From CAZIVP01 sp964542915 (GTDB lineage: Bacteria > Calditrichota > Calditrichia > Calditrichales > Calditrichaceae): a DNA stretch of 64,000 nucleotides. Each line of letters begins with the position of its first letter. Position 1 is the stretch's first letter. Under the pieces are notes generated by a model, which made no database searches, was not told the DNA's origin, and saw only the letters and a program-made list of their open reading frames with translations. Shown one piece after another: positions 1 to 8,814 of the stretch. Position numbers and translations under genes: made by a program. The DNA is taken from the NCBI GenBank assembly GCA_964542915.1, contig CAZIVP010000003.1, forward strand, positions 62,001 through 126,000, read 5' to 3'.

Positions 1-327
1 TAGCTTGCGGATGCTGGGATGCCCTTCGAATTCATCCAGAAGCGTAACGCCTGCTTGTTCAACCTGGTGTTTGACGCCGAAGGCATTGGAACAAAAGCTG
101 CATGCGCCCTTCACATTCTCCTCCACTGCCTTGTAATGTTTGTGAAACTTGTGGTCAGGCTGGATCAATTTCCCGATCCAACGCGTCCCGGCGCCGTCGA
201 AAATAATGGTTAATTCATATCCGTGGCTTTTAAAATCTTTGGCCATACCCAGCCCATTCGTGATGCGTCCCATGGCTTCGGGTGTATCGGTGTCGGCAAA
301 AATCACAATAGCCATTTTCTTTTGCAT
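1..327 (-). CDS. DsrE-like protein, partial (3' end outside window)
   Basis: The minus-strand frame opens with ATG at 327 behind a strong ribosome site (GGGAGG, 8 bases upstream) and stays open for 109 codons to the window edge, so the C-terminus is missing. The protein starts MQKKMAIVIFADTD and carries a cysteine motif, GACSFCSNAFG, around residue 74. The layout (short Rossmann-like N-terminus, then a central CxxC-containing loop) is that of small DsrE/DsrF-like proteins, which in other organisms take part in sulfur relay or have unknown roles. The family call is by eye; a specific sulfur-transfer function is not shown. Transcription runs away from kamA. Confidence 0.75.
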   Translation of the reverse strand, partial: MQKKMAIVIFADTDTPEAMGRITNGLGMAKDFKSHGYELTIIFDGAGTRWIGKLIQPDHKFHKHYKAVEENVKGACSFCSNAFGVKHQVEQAGVTLLDEFEGHPSIRKL

Positions 328-889
328 ATGCGCCTCCCATATTTATTGGTTTGAAGATCTTTGTTTTTGTGGTATGGACGGATGAGTTGATAAATCCTTA
401 CTCCGTCTGCATCATAAAAATTAGTTCAAGCATCGAAAGACTTTCGGATAACATTATCCATCAATTAATAATTCACATGATACAACCGGAAAGGACTTAT
501 GGATGACAATAAGAATACCCGAATGTTGGCGTTCAGAAAAAAACTTGCATTGTATTAAATAAATATTACGTTTGTAATGGCTTTCACACAAAACAATGAA
601 TTAAGCATTGATATGTGAATGTAAAAACAGCTTCAAAATTTACTGCTTATAAAGTCCCGGCGCGAAGCGTCCCCCGTTTTACACCCTATGCGGCGACTGT
701 AATCGGCTTTAATAAGGCATTATCCGCAAGGCTTTACATTTTAACGACACGGTAAAGCCGGCCAAGCATTTTGTTTGCACCTGAGTGCATCGTTCTCCAT
801 CGGTATTTTTCGGCAAGGTTCAGCCCTTCGGTTATTTGAAGTGGTTCGAGAATGGTTTAATTGTCTAATCAAACGAAAGGATTTTTCAC
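328..889. other. Intergenic region between dsrE-like gene and kamA
   Basis: About 560 bases without a credible gene. The first 300 bases are AT-rich. The half next to kamA holds several inverted repeats: GGCTTTAC at 730-737 with GTAAAGCC at 752-759, and TGCAC at 776-780 with GTGCA at 785-789. These could fold in a kamA leader RNA. I could not match the region to a known riboswitch and cannot place a confident promoter. Confidence 0.5.
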
Positions 890-2281
890 ATGACAACGGT
901 CAACAGCTCGCTTTTAACCCAAACGATAACGGGTATAGATAAAGAAGATCATCCGGCGTGGAACAGTGATCACCGCGACTACCCAGGCGATGAATTCTGG
1001 AAACGCATTCCGGCTTTCCGCGATGTTTCGAAGGAAGAATTCAACAATCATCGCTGGCAACTGCGCAATTCGGTTACCAGCATGAAGACGCTCCTTAAAA
1101 CGCTTGAGGATGTAATGGCGGAGGATTTTATCGAGGATATCAAAAAGGGATTCGAACAGGCGCCCATGGCCGTGCGCATTACTCCCTACGTACTCAGTTT
1201 AATAGACTGGGAAAATCCTTACGAAGATCCGCTTCGTCGTCAATTTTTACCGGTTTCCTCGCGCATGACGCCCGATCACCCAGAGCTGCATCTGGATACG
1301 CTTCAGGAACAAAGCGACGCCGCCGCCAATGGATTAACCCATCGCTACCCCGACAAAGCGCTTTTTCTTGCTTTGGATATCTGTCCTGTCTATTGCCGGT
1401 ATTGTACCCGAAGTTACGCAGTCGGCTTGGATACGGACAAAGTCGGCAAAATTCGGCTGGCGCAGAGTCAGTCCCGCTGGGAAGATGCCTTTGCATATCT
1501 AAGGAATCATCCGACTATCGAGGATGTGGTTATCAGCGGCGGCGACGCTTACATGCTAAAGGCCGATAATATCCGCTACATCGGCGAAACCCTGCTCGCC
1601 ATGCCCAATATTCGCCGTATACGTATTGCAACCAAAGGTCCGGCCATTCTTCCGCAAAAAATTCTCACCGATAAAGCATGGTATCAGGCCATTAAACACA
1701 TCAATCGTCTGGGAAGAAAAAATCACAAAGAAGTGGCCGTCCACACCCATTTCAGCCATCCCAATGAGATCACCTCGATTTCACAGCAGGCCATGAATCG
1801 TTTTATGGAAGACGGCATCACGGTACGCAACCAGGCGGTTTTGCAACGCGGCGTGAACGATACCGTCGAAGATATGATTTTATTAACCAAGCGCCTTTCG
1901 TATATTAATGTTCAATCGTACTATGTTTACATGCACGATTTGGTGCAGGGCGTGGAAGATTTGCGCACCAGCCTGCAAACGGGTATCGATCTGGAAAAAT
2001 GGGTGCGCGGCGCCACAGCCGGTTTTAACACACCGACTTTTGTGGTCGATGCGCCCGGCGGCGGCGGAAAACGCGGTATACACAGTTACGAACATTATAA
2101 TCCCGAAACGGGTATTTCCGTTTATACCGCTCCATCGGTAAAACCGGGACAATATTTTATGTACTACGATCCGTTACACGCGCTGAAACCGGACATACAG
2201 AACGCCTGGCATGATGAACACAAACGGCGTGAAATGAAAGAGGCGGCCTTAAAAGCAGCGAAAAACGGTCATAAGTCTTAA
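890..2281 (+). CDS. kamA: Lysine 2,3-aminomutase (radical SAM, PLP)
   Basis: A 463-residue KamA-family enzyme that would interconvert L-lysine and L-beta-lysine using S-adenosylmethionine, an iron-sulfur cluster and pyridoxal phosphate. The radical-SAM cysteines are C165, C169 and C172 (CPVYCRYC). A GGD motif near residue 218 is the usual SAM-binding element. The PLP lysine is K394 in PGGGGK. Two aspartates known to hold the substrate amino group in the clostridial enzyme align with D350 and D387, which favours lysine over glutamate as substrate. The protein is somewhat longer than the roughly 416-residue clostridial enzyme because of N- and C-terminal extensions. ATG at 890 follows an AAAGGA element. 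No beta-lysine acetyltransferase (ablB) lies next to it, so whether the product is an osmolyte, an EF-P modifier or a catabolic intermediate is open. Confidence 0.9.
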   Translation: MTTVNSSLLTQTITGIDKEDHPAWNSDHRDYPGDEFWKRIPAFRDVSKEEFNNHRWQLRNSVTSMKTLLKTLEDVMAEDFIEDIKKGFEQAPMAVRITPYVLSLIDWENPYEDPLRRQFLPVSSRMTPDHPELHLDTLQEQSDAAANGLTHRYPDKALFLALDICPVYCRYCTRSYAVGLDTDKVGKIRLAQSQSRWEDAFAYLRNHPTIEDVVISGGDAYMLKADNIRYIGETLLAMPNIRRIRIATKGPAILPQKILTDKAWYQAIKHINRLGRKNHKEVAVHTHFSHPNEITSISQQAMNRFMEDGITVRNQAVLQRGVNDTVEDMILLTKRLSYINVQSYYVYMHDLVQGVEDLRTSLQTGIDLEKWVRGATAGFNTPTFVVDAPGGGGKRGIHSYEHYNPETGISVYTAPSVKPGQYFMYYDPLHALKPDIQNAWHDEHKRREMKEAALKAAKNGHKS

Positions 2282-2291
2282 GGTAAAACGT

Positions 2292-2318
2292 ACAGGCGGG
2301 CGTCAGAAGCCCGCCTGT
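2292..2318 (+). terminator. Hairpin terminator after kamA
   Basis: A perfect 10-bp stem (ACAGGCGGGC at 2292-2301 with its complement at 2309-2318) closes a 7-base loop 10 bases past the kamA stop codon. Only a short T-run follows (2318-2320), so termination may be partial, allowing some read-through into the AlkD-like gene. Confidence 0.65.
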
Positions 2319-2354
2319 TTCCTCTATGAAACCGAAGCGGACGCCGGGAGGGAA

Positions 2355-3032
2355 ATGGACGTCGGACACATTTTGAACAAGATCGAAACCCAAGGCGATA
2401 CCAAACAGGCCCGCATTCACCAACGGTATCACAAATCGGAAATTCGTTTTTATGGCTGGAAAATGCCCGACTTGCGCCAACTTGCCGCGGAAATTTTGAG
2501 GCAAACGGACGACCGCGATGCGTTCTTCGGTCTTTGCGAAGCCCTTTGGACAAAACCCGTATTTGAAACCCGGACGCTGGTTTCGATTCTGTTCGAGCGG
2601 CGGATTAAACAATTCTTTAGCGACTCGGACTTCGAACGCTTCCTGCCGCTTTTCCGGATATGCGACGGATGGGCGCTCACCGACAATCTGGCGATTAAAG
2701 GACTGGGCGAATTCTTGATCCGCTATCCGCAATTTCACGACGCGGTGGACGACTGGCGCAATGACTGCCATCTGTGGGTCCGGCGTGCCGGAATTTTACG
2801 CTTTATAACGCCCGTACGGCATAACGAACACTGGCCCGAACGGATGGAAGGCATTCTCAAGCATCACTTTGCGGAGGAAGACTTCTTCATACGCAAGGCC
2901 ATCGGCTGGACGTTGCGTGAATGGTCCAAACGAAATCCCGAAAAAGTATGGGCATTTGCGCATTACTACAAGCCTGAAATGGCGCCGTTAACGTTTAAAG
3001 AGGCCACTCGAAACATTAAAAAATCGTCATAG
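2355..3032 (+). CDS. AlkD-like DNA alkylation repair protein
   Basis: A 225-residue all-helical protein resembling the AlkD superfamily, whose characterised members are HEAT-repeat DNA glycosylases removing N3- and N7-alkylated purines. The recognisable parts are the N-terminal YGWKMPDLRQLA segment (residues 33-44), the central CDGWALTDNLA segment near 110, and the C-terminal FIRKAIGWTLREWSKRNP segment near 185, which matches the family signature closely. Length is normal for the family. The ATG at 2355 sits just 3 bases after GGAGG. The gene is monocistronic or read through from kamA. Family assignment is strong; substrate range cannot be read from sequence. Confidence 0.85.
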   Translation: MDVGHILNKIETQGDTKQARIHQRYHKSEIRFYGWKMPDLRQLAAEILRQTDDRDAFFGLCEALWTKPVFETRTLVSILFERRIKQFFSDSDFERFLPLFRICDGWALTDNLAIKGLGEFLIRYPQFHDAVDDWRNDCHLWVRRAGILRFITPVRHNEHWPERMEGILKHHFAEEDFFIRKAIGWTLREWSKRNPEKVWAFAHYYKPEMAPLTFKEATRNIKKSS

Positions 3033-3126
3033 GGAGAACAGAGTTCTGTTCAGATCGATCTGTGTATAAAAAGAGGATTCCTGCTTTTAATACGCCGGCG
3101 CCTCGTATCTATAAAGGTATGTGAAA

Positions 3127-3625
3127 TTACGACTTGAACCGGTCGTTCGGTTTGTGCGCCGTAACCTTTTTCTGCTGTTGGCAAGCCAGCCTGTTTCAAC
3201 GCCGGAAGGCCTATCAAACTCCGGGATATAGGGGTTTGATGTCAAGTAGCGGCGTACCATCCGGGACATCCACACTCCGAATAATGAGCTTTGTCCCTTC
3301 AATTTTAGCCAGCGAAACGACGGAAAGTCCGAAGGGCTTCGGGCGCTTAGGTGCGCGGGTGGCAAAAAGGCCGGGGGTGGGATTCCGAGAAGGGCGCTGC
3401 CTGCAGATTCAATCCCCGGGTGCGATGAAAATGGTACAGCAAATATATGTGTGCAAAACCCGCAATATCCTGAGGTTCCTGTTTGAATTCTTCGAATATT
3501 TCAACCGATCTTTCCGCCCGTTAGGCTGTGATCGCTTGAATCGGCATTTCTTCAATGGTATTAAAGTGCGTATTTATGATTCCGATTGATGTATACGTCA
3601 CTTTTTGTTTATCAGCATTCGGCAT
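3127..3625 (-). pseudogene. trmO: Decayed trmO (tRNA-t6A37 methyltransferase) pseudogene
   Basis: Joining minus-strand frames reconstructs an almost complete TrmO. ATG at 3625 begins MPNADKQKVTYTSIGIINTH and continues to EEMPIQAITA, then an in-frame TAA at about 3524-3522. The same frame resumes with RSVEIFEEF and LLYHFHRTRG. A +1 shift in a C-run near 3373 moves to FATRAPKRPKPFGLSVV and DVPDGTPLLDIKP. A second +1 shift in a C-run near 3231 gives YIPEFDRPSGVETGWLAN, and a -1 shift in an A-run near 3170 gives a plausible end, AHKPNDRFKS and stop at 3127. TrmO N6-methylates t6A at tRNA position 37. One nonsense codon plus three frameshifts point to a pseudogene, although homopolymer sequencing errors could account for some of the shifts. 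It starts 12 bases after uvrC stops, as a former operon member. Confidence 0.85.
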
Positions 3626-3637
3626 TTAAAATTGCAA

Positions 3638-5488
3638 TTAAGATTCATTCGAATTTGCTGCACCGTTGAAGAAACCCAGTACACGATCGGCCACTGCTGC
3701 GGGTAATCCGCCCTTGTCGATCAAAGCATCCCTGGACGCCTCTTTAATTTTTTTTACGGAACCGAACACTTGCAAAAGCCGTGCCCGGCGTTTAGCGCCG
3801 ATGCCTTCAATCTTATCCAGTTCGGAGGCGACGGTTCGTTTGCTGCGTCGCTTGCGGTGAGCGGTAACGGCAAAGCGGTGCGCCTCGTCGCGAATGTGCT
3901 GCAGCAGGCGCAGGCTGGACGAGGCCTTCGGCAGCATCTGGGCCGAGTGATGGCCGGGAATGAAAATCTCTTCCAGCCGTTTGGCCAAACCGATCACAGG
4001 CTGATTGTGCAGTTTTAATTGCCTTAAAACCTGAAGGGCGCTGGACAATTGGCCTTTGCCGCCGTCCACCATGATCAAATCCGGTAGTTTCTTCTCCTCC
4101 TGCTGCAAACGGGTGTAGCGCCTTCGCACGGCTTCGCGCATCATGGCGAAATCATCGGGCGTGTGTTTATCACGGATATTAAAACGGCGGTATTCGGACT
4201 TTTTCGGTTTGCCATTCTCGAAATAAACCATGGACGCTACCGCATCCGTACCCTGAATATTGGAGATATCGAAACATTCGATGTGGCGCGGTGGCTTATC
4301 CAGCTTTAAATCCCGTTGCAGCGCCTTCACCACATGCGGAATATAGTTGCGCGCTTTCTCTTTCTGCAGCTTTAAATCGCCCAGAAGATAACGGGCGTTT
4401 TTCACGCCCAGATCCATCAACTTTTTCTTCTCTCCGATTTTGGGAAGCACCAGATAGACACGTTGTCCCAAACGCTTTGTAAGCCACCGCTCGACGGTTG
4501 AGCTGTGTTCAATTTCGGTTTGAACAAAGATTTCCTGCGGAATTTCGTCTGATTGGCTGTAATACTGTTTGAGGAAAGATTCCGCAATCTCGCCGTCGCT
4601 CTTCCATTCCACGCGTTTTAGATAGTAATGCGAGCGCGCGATCATCTTCCCTTCCCGGATTTTGAACAGAACCGCACAGGCGTCGTCATCTTCTTTGGCA
4701 ACCGCAACGATATCGCGATCCACATGGTCGGATTGCACAATCTTCTGCGCGTTGCGATAATTTTCCAGCGCTTCCAGCCGGTCGCGTGTTCGCGCGGCTT
4801 CCTCGTATTCCATGGAATCGGCATGCGCCTGCATTTCGCTTTTCAGCTCTTTTACAATATCATCGGTTTTACCTTTGAGGAAACGGCGCACCCGGTCAAT
4901 AACGGTAGCGTATTCTTCTTTGGATTGTAAACCCTGGCAGGGCCCCATACATTTGTTGATGTAATAATCCAGACAAAGCTGGACCTTGCCTTTACGGATG
5001 GTTTCTTCATTTAAATCGTATTTACAGGAACGTACCGTGAAAATACGGTGCAGCGTTTTCAAGGTATAGCGTACCTTTTTAACATCGGTATAAGGACCGT
5101 AATATTCCGATCCGTCGCGTACAATGGTCCGGGTTATAAAGACCTGTGGAAAATCCTCGTTTGTGATACGGATGTAAGGGTAGCTTTTATCATCACGCAG
5201 ATTTATGTTATAGCGCGGTTTATGCTCTTTAATGAGATTGTTTTCGAGGATAAGCGCTTCTACCTCCGAATCGGTTACGATCCACTCCAGATCCGCAATT
5301 TTACGGATCATGGCATTCAGGCGGGGATCATAGGGACGGGAGATTTGAAAATAAGAGCGCACACGGCTGCGCAAAACGGCGGCCTTTCCGACATACAGAA
5401 TGCGGTTGCGTTTATCTTTAAACAGATAGCAACCCGGTTTAGCAGGCAGATGTTGGAGTTTCTCTTTCATTTCCATGGTAACATCCAA
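3638..5488 (-). CDS. uvrC: Excinuclease ABC subunit C
   Basis: A full-length 616-residue UvrC, the nuclease subunit that makes both incisions around bulky DNA lesions after UvrA/UvrB recognition. The N-terminal GIY-YIG domain is clear (KPGCYLFKDKRNRILYVGKA, residues 17-36). A UVR coiled segment around 205-240 contacts UvrB, followed by the RNase-H-like UvrC nuclease domain (HIECFDISNIQGTDAVASM near 400, MVDGGKGQL near 475) and C-terminal helix-hairpin-helix repeats (LDKIEGIGAKRRARLL near 560). Four cysteines around 170-185 fit the iron-sulfur site reported for the family. The gene lies 17 bases downstream of bshC. Confidence 0.95.
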   Translation of the reverse strand: MDVTMEMKEKLQHLPAKPGCYLFKDKRNRILYVGKAAVLRSRVRSYFQISRPYDPRLNAMIRKIADLEWIVTDSEVEALILENNLIKEHKPRYNINLRDDKSYPYIRITNEDFPQVFITRTIVRDGSEYYGPYTDVKKVRYTLKTLHRIFTVRSCKYDLNEETIRKGKVQLCLDYYINKCMGPCQGLQSKEEYATVIDRVRRFLKGKTDDIVKELKSEMQAHADSMEYEEAARTRDRLEALENYRNAQKIVQSDHVDRDIVAVAKEDDDACAVLFKIREGKMIARSHYYLKRVEWKSDGEIAESFLKQYYSQSDEIPQEIFVQTEIEHSSTVERWLTKRLGQRVYLVLPKIGEKKKLMDLGVKNARYLLGDLKLQKEKARNYIPHVVKALQRDLKLDKPPRHIECFDISNIQGTDAVASMVYFENGKPKKSEYRRFNIRDKHTPDDFAMMREAVRRRYTRLQQEEKKLPDLIMVDGGKGQLSSALQVLRQLKLHNQPVIGLAKRLEEIFIPGHHSAQMLPKASSSLRLLQHIRDEAHRFAVTAHRKRRSKRTVASELDKIEGIGAKRRARLLQVFGSVKKIKEASRDALIDKGGLPAAVADRVLGFFNGAANSNES

Positions 5489-5505
5489 ACATTAGCGAAT
5501 GTTGT

Positions 5506-7110
5506 TTATAGAAAGATAAACTGGTGGTCAAAGTTCCATAGTTCGCCGTTTTCTTTGATCTTCTGCAGCCAGGTGTGGTGATATTTATTGAGAAAATAAA
5601 CGCTTCCGATCTGACGTTCCTGAAGCACGCCGTCCGGGTAGAAATGGTCATATAGCGTTTGAGCATGCCGAACGATACGGTCTTCCTTCTCTTCAACGCT
5701 TCGGATCAAACGGCCCTGCAATTTTTGCAAACCGTTGCGGGCATTATCAAACGCTTTTTTCACTTGTTTTTTTAAGGTAGGGTCTATGGCTTCCGTTGAA
5801 GCCGTAATCTGTTTTTCATATTGATCCAGGCTGCGCTCCACATCTTTGAACTGCCGCTCCACATCGCTTAACTGATGCGTGCGAACCATCTCCGCGAGAA
5901 ACGCTTCCCGGTCGCTATGGATATCACCCGGCTGAAGTTGATATTTTTGCAATAACCGTTTGATATGGGGTTCGATGAGCGTGAGCGAAATGCGCGGCAT
6001 GACATGCGGCATGGTAATACGGAATAATTCAAACGACGGACGTAATTGCGCCCAATAAGCGATTTCAGCCGGACCGGCCACATACGAAACCACGGGCAGC
6101 ATCCAGCTTTGCCATAACGGCCGTGTCAGCACTGAAGAAGAGAACCATCGCGGGTGTTCATCCATTAATTTTAAAACATCGTCCCGGCTCCAAACGTCAT
6201 CCAGGCCTTTACAATAAAATTGTTGATCATCGCCGCGCATCAGGTGTCGGCGTTCGCCTTCTTCGTAAGAAAGAAACAGATTGCTGCGCTCTTTATCCAC
6301 CAACGCCTGATTTTTAAAGCCGGCTTTATCCACACGGTCGGACTGCCGGAACAAGCGGTCAATTAACGGCTCATTATCCCGGATCAACGATTTAAAAAAC
6401 GTTTTACTTGCCTTTTTCACTTCCGGCGTACTGGGATTAAACAACAGCAGCCCATCATCTTCGAACAATTGGCGTAAAAAATTCGCGAAAGCATCCGTCC
6501 AGCTTTGACCGGGCTCAAACGCATTTTTGAGCCGCTGCAGTAAACCTTCGGTGAATTCAGTAGGTTGTAACTGTTGGTGCAGTTCATCCAACAAACGATG
6601 CATCTGTTCGCCAAGTTGCCTCTGATGTATGGCCAGTTGACGTTCCCGCGGCGGTTCTTCATAACGAAGCGTCGTCAGGTCGTTCTGAGCATTCCAGATG
6701 TGGGTACGATTTACCTCATCAAAATCGTGATCTTCGCCTTCCAGCCAAAAGACGGGTACAAAATGAAAAGAATTGTGTTCTTTCTGTAACGTTTCTGCCA
6801 ATCGGATAGCGGTTACGATTTTATAAACGGTGTAGAGTGGTGAGACAAACAGACCCAACTGTTGGCCGGTAACTACGAGAAGGGTATCCGCATTGTGCAG
6901 TTTATCCACATTCAAGCGTGCCTCTTTCGATTTTACGACGCGGTTTTGATTGGCAAGGATTTCGAGAAAACGACGGTTATCGAACCGTTTTAAGACGGCG
7001 TTACATACCTCCGGCCATTGCGGGCGGAGCGGATGCGCAAAAAAATCGGCCGTTTCAGATGAGACCTGCAGATAATGTTGGAGGATAGAATTATTGTTGG
7101 ATTTGATCAT
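5506..7110 (-). CDS. bshC: Bacillithiol synthase, cysteine-adding enzyme
   Basis: A 534-residue BshC-type protein. BshC attaches L-cysteine to glucosaminyl-malate in the last step of bacillithiol synthesis. Family signatures are VVTGQQLGLFVSPLYTVYK near residue 80 and FVPVFWLEGEDHDFDEVN near 117, followed by a long C-terminal coiled-coil region around 400-490. Start ATG overlaps the stop of the upstream methyltransferase by 4 bases (ATGA), so the two are translationally coupled. BshA (glycosyltransferase) and BshB (LmbE-type deacetylase) are not in this operon; the LmbE domain at 20.4-21.4 kb belongs to a different fusion. The organism probably uses bacillithiol or a relative. Confidence 0.9.
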   Translation of the reverse strand: MIKSNNNSILQHYLQVSSETADFFAHPLRPQWPEVCNAVLKRFDNRRFLEILANQNRVVKSKEARLNVDKLHNADTLLVVTGQQLGLFVSPLYTVYKIVTAIRLAETLQKEHNSFHFVPVFWLEGEDHDFDEVNRTHIWNAQNDLTTLRYEEPPRERQLAIHQRQLGEQMHRLLDELHQQLQPTEFTEGLLQRLKNAFEPGQSWTDAFANFLRQLFEDDGLLLFNPSTPEVKKASKTFFKSLIRDNEPLIDRLFRQSDRVDKAGFKNQALVDKERSNLFLSYEEGERRHLMRGDDQQFYCKGLDDVWSRDDVLKLMDEHPRWFSSSVLTRPLWQSWMLPVVSYVAGPAEIAYWAQLRPSFELFRITMPHVMPRISLTLIEPHIKRLLQKYQLQPGDIHSDREAFLAEMVRTHQLSDVERQFKDVERSLDQYEKQITASTEAIDPTLKKQVKKAFDNARNGLQKLQGRLIRSVEEKEDRIVRHAQTLYDHFYPDGVLQERQIGSVYFLNKYHHTWLQKIKENGELWNFDHQFIFL

Positions 7111-7856
7111 AATTTGCTTCCAAAAAGGATCATGCGCTTGCTTTCTGAATGGTATTCCCGGCCGTCATACTCTCCGAAAATGTTTGTTATCCGAAAACCG
7201 GCGTTTTGCAGCATCCGTTTCATTTCATCAAGGTTATAGAGACGCACCGATTCGTAAAAACGACGCACCGTATTGTCTTTTTCGATCGTGATTTCTTTAC
7301 ATACCCGCCTGCGGTCGATCCACCGTTTCTCGTTTATCAGCATATTTTCTTCCTCCCGTGTCGATTCGGGTTGTAATCGCCTCACAATGTCATCGGGATT
7401 TAAAAAATCAACGACGAGCAATCCTTCAGTATTGAGAACAGCGGCGTATTCATGCAATACGGCTTGGTTTTGTATATCACTTTCAAAATAACCAAAAGAG
7501 GTAAATAGACTAAAGGCTGCCTGGAATGTGCGACGAAACGGCAGAGCGCTCTTATCCGCCCTTACTAATAAAGGATAGCGTGCATGTTTTCGGGTACTCT
7601 TGGCAACACGCAGCATTACGGGCGACAAATCCAATCCGATCACCCGTAACCCCAATTCCGCCAGAATCTGCGCGTGTCGACCATGACCGCATCCCACATC
7701 CAGAACCGGCATTTCTGCGTCAAGCGGATGTGTCTTCAGGATGAGTTGAACCAGTTGTTGGGCATCTCTTAAGTTACGATGATTGTAAACCGTAAGATAG
7801 TCCTCTCCGAACCAATCCCGGAACCACTCTCTTTTATAACCAACCTTGTGCGACAT
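7107..7856 (-). CDS. Class I SAM-dependent methyltransferase
   Basis: A Rossmann-fold methyltransferase of 249 residues from the ATG at 7856 (MSHKVGYKREWF). A longer reading from 7907 is possible but would overlap the upstream epimerase by 74 bases; the chosen start overlaps by 23. Motif I is VLDVGCGHGRHAQIL at about residue 52, with an acidic ribose-binding GLDLSPVML following. The C-terminal RLYNLDEMKRMLQNAGF segment is typical of small-molecule and ubiE-like methyltransferases. The substrate is not identifiable. The gene is coupled to bshC by an ATGA overlap, which makes a role in thiol or envelope metabolism conceivable but unproven. Confidence 0.8.
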   Translation of the reverse strand: MSHKVGYKREWFRDWFGEDYLTVYNHRNLRDAQQLVQLILKTHPLDAEMPVLDVGCGHGRHAQILAELGLRVIGLDLSPVMLRVAKSTRKHARYPLLVRADKSALPFRRTFQAAFSLFTSFGYFESDIQNQAVLHEYAAVLNTEGLLVVDFLNPDDIVRRLQPESTREEENMLINEKRWIDRRRVCKEITIEKDNTVRRFYESVRLYNLDEMKRMLQNAGFRITNIFGEYDGREYHSESKRMILFGSKL

Positions 7857-8814
7857 ACCATTGAATCGTTTCGCGAATACCTTCTTTAAGGGGCGTTTTG
7901 GCCTCAAAATTCAGATCCCGTTTGGCGCGCTGACCGCTGCAAATCCAGAAATCGTGTACCATTTCATTAAATTTATCCCGGTTTACGATGGTTTTTCGAC
8001 CCGTGATATTGGCGTATTTTTCGGAGATACGGGTTACCCCGTCCACTATAAATTTGGGGACGGGAAAACTAACCGCCCTTTTTTCCATAACCCTAAGTGC
8101 GGCGCGAGCGACATCGTGCCATGATACCGGCTGCATATTGGTCAGAAAATACGTACGTCCCAGCGATTTTTTCAGTTCGGCCGCCCGTATCATGCCTTGC
8201 ACCAGATCCTTTATATAGATAAGGCTGATATATTGGTCCCGTCCGCCAAGCATCGGAATGATACCGCGTTTTATGGTTTTAAAAAAGTTAAGAACATCGG
8301 TATCACGCGGACCATAGACCGCCGGCGGCCTTACTACTGTTACGGGAAGCGTTTGTTTGTGCTCAAGCACATATTGCTCGGCCGCAAGTTTACTCTTGCC
8401 ATAAAACGTAACCGGATGCGGCGGACTCTGTTCTTCCACAGGTCGGAACGAATCGCTGGGGCCCACAGCCGCCAGTGAACTCACATAAAGAAAGCGCTGC
8501 AGGTTATCGCCAACTTCCCGGGCTGCATCAACCAATTGCCTGGTTCCTTCGTAATTGGCTTTTAAAAAAGCATCTTCACTATAGGCTTTGGTGACACCCG
8601 CTACATGATAAATGTAATCCACTTCCTGTACAGCCATTTTCAGCGAATCCTTTTCCTGCAGAGTCCCAAAATGACATTCCACATCCAGGTCGGCAATCCA
8701 GCGTAAATTACTTGAACTCCTTACCAGGCAGCGCACTTCATAGCCTTTGGCCAGTAATGCCTCAGCAAGAAAACTCCCGATAAAACCCGTACACCCAGTA
8801 ACCAGTATCTTCAT
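7834..8814 (-). CDS. NAD-dependent epimerase/dehydratase, candidate ceramide reductase
   Basis: A 326-residue extended short-chain dehydrogenase. The N-terminal GCTGFIG is the NAD(P)-binding glycine motif; the catalytic set is serine in LYVSSLAAVGP (about 114-117) and the YGKSK tyrosine/lysine pair near 140. VVRPPAVYGPRDTD is the usual substrate-side motif. It begins an operon with the methyltransferase, bshC and uvrC, and is divergent from the serine palmitoyltransferase homologue 500 bases away. In Caulobacter an SDR of this class (CerR) acts in ceramide synthesis beside spt. That role here is inference from position and family; a sugar-nucleotide or dihydroflavonol-reductase-like activity is equally possible from sequence alone. 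Confidence 0.8.
   Translation of the reverse strand: MKILVTGCTGFIGSFLAEALLAKGYEVRCLVRSSSNLRWIADLDVECHFGTLQEKDSLKMAVQEVDYIYHVAGVTKAYSEDAFLKANYEGTRQLVDAAREVGDNLQRFLYVSSLAAVGPSDSFRPVEEQSPPHPVTFYGKSKLAAEQYVLEHKQTLPVTVVRPPAVYGPRDTDVLNFFKTIKRGIIPMLGGRDQYISLIYIKDLVQGMIRAAELKKSLGRTYFLTNMQPVSWHDVARAALRVMEKRAVSFPVPKFIVDGVTRISEKYANITGRKTIVNRDKFNEMVHDFWICSGQRAKRDLNFEAKTPLKEGIRETIQWYVAQGWL

Noticed and set aside
680..710. Cobalamin-riboswitch-like string GCGACTGTAATCGG upstream of kamA
   Set aside because: The B12 box normally follows a GGTGnAAnTCC block and conserved purine-rich loops; none of these precede it here, and kamA does not use cobalamin.
2157..2771. 204-codon minus-strand open frame
   Set aside because: It runs antisense through kamA's end, the terminator and the AlkD-like gene, all of which are better supported.
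3134..3589. 151-codon plus-strand open frame
   Set aside because: It is antisense to the reconstructed trmO pseudogene, whose motifs are unmistakable on the minus strand.
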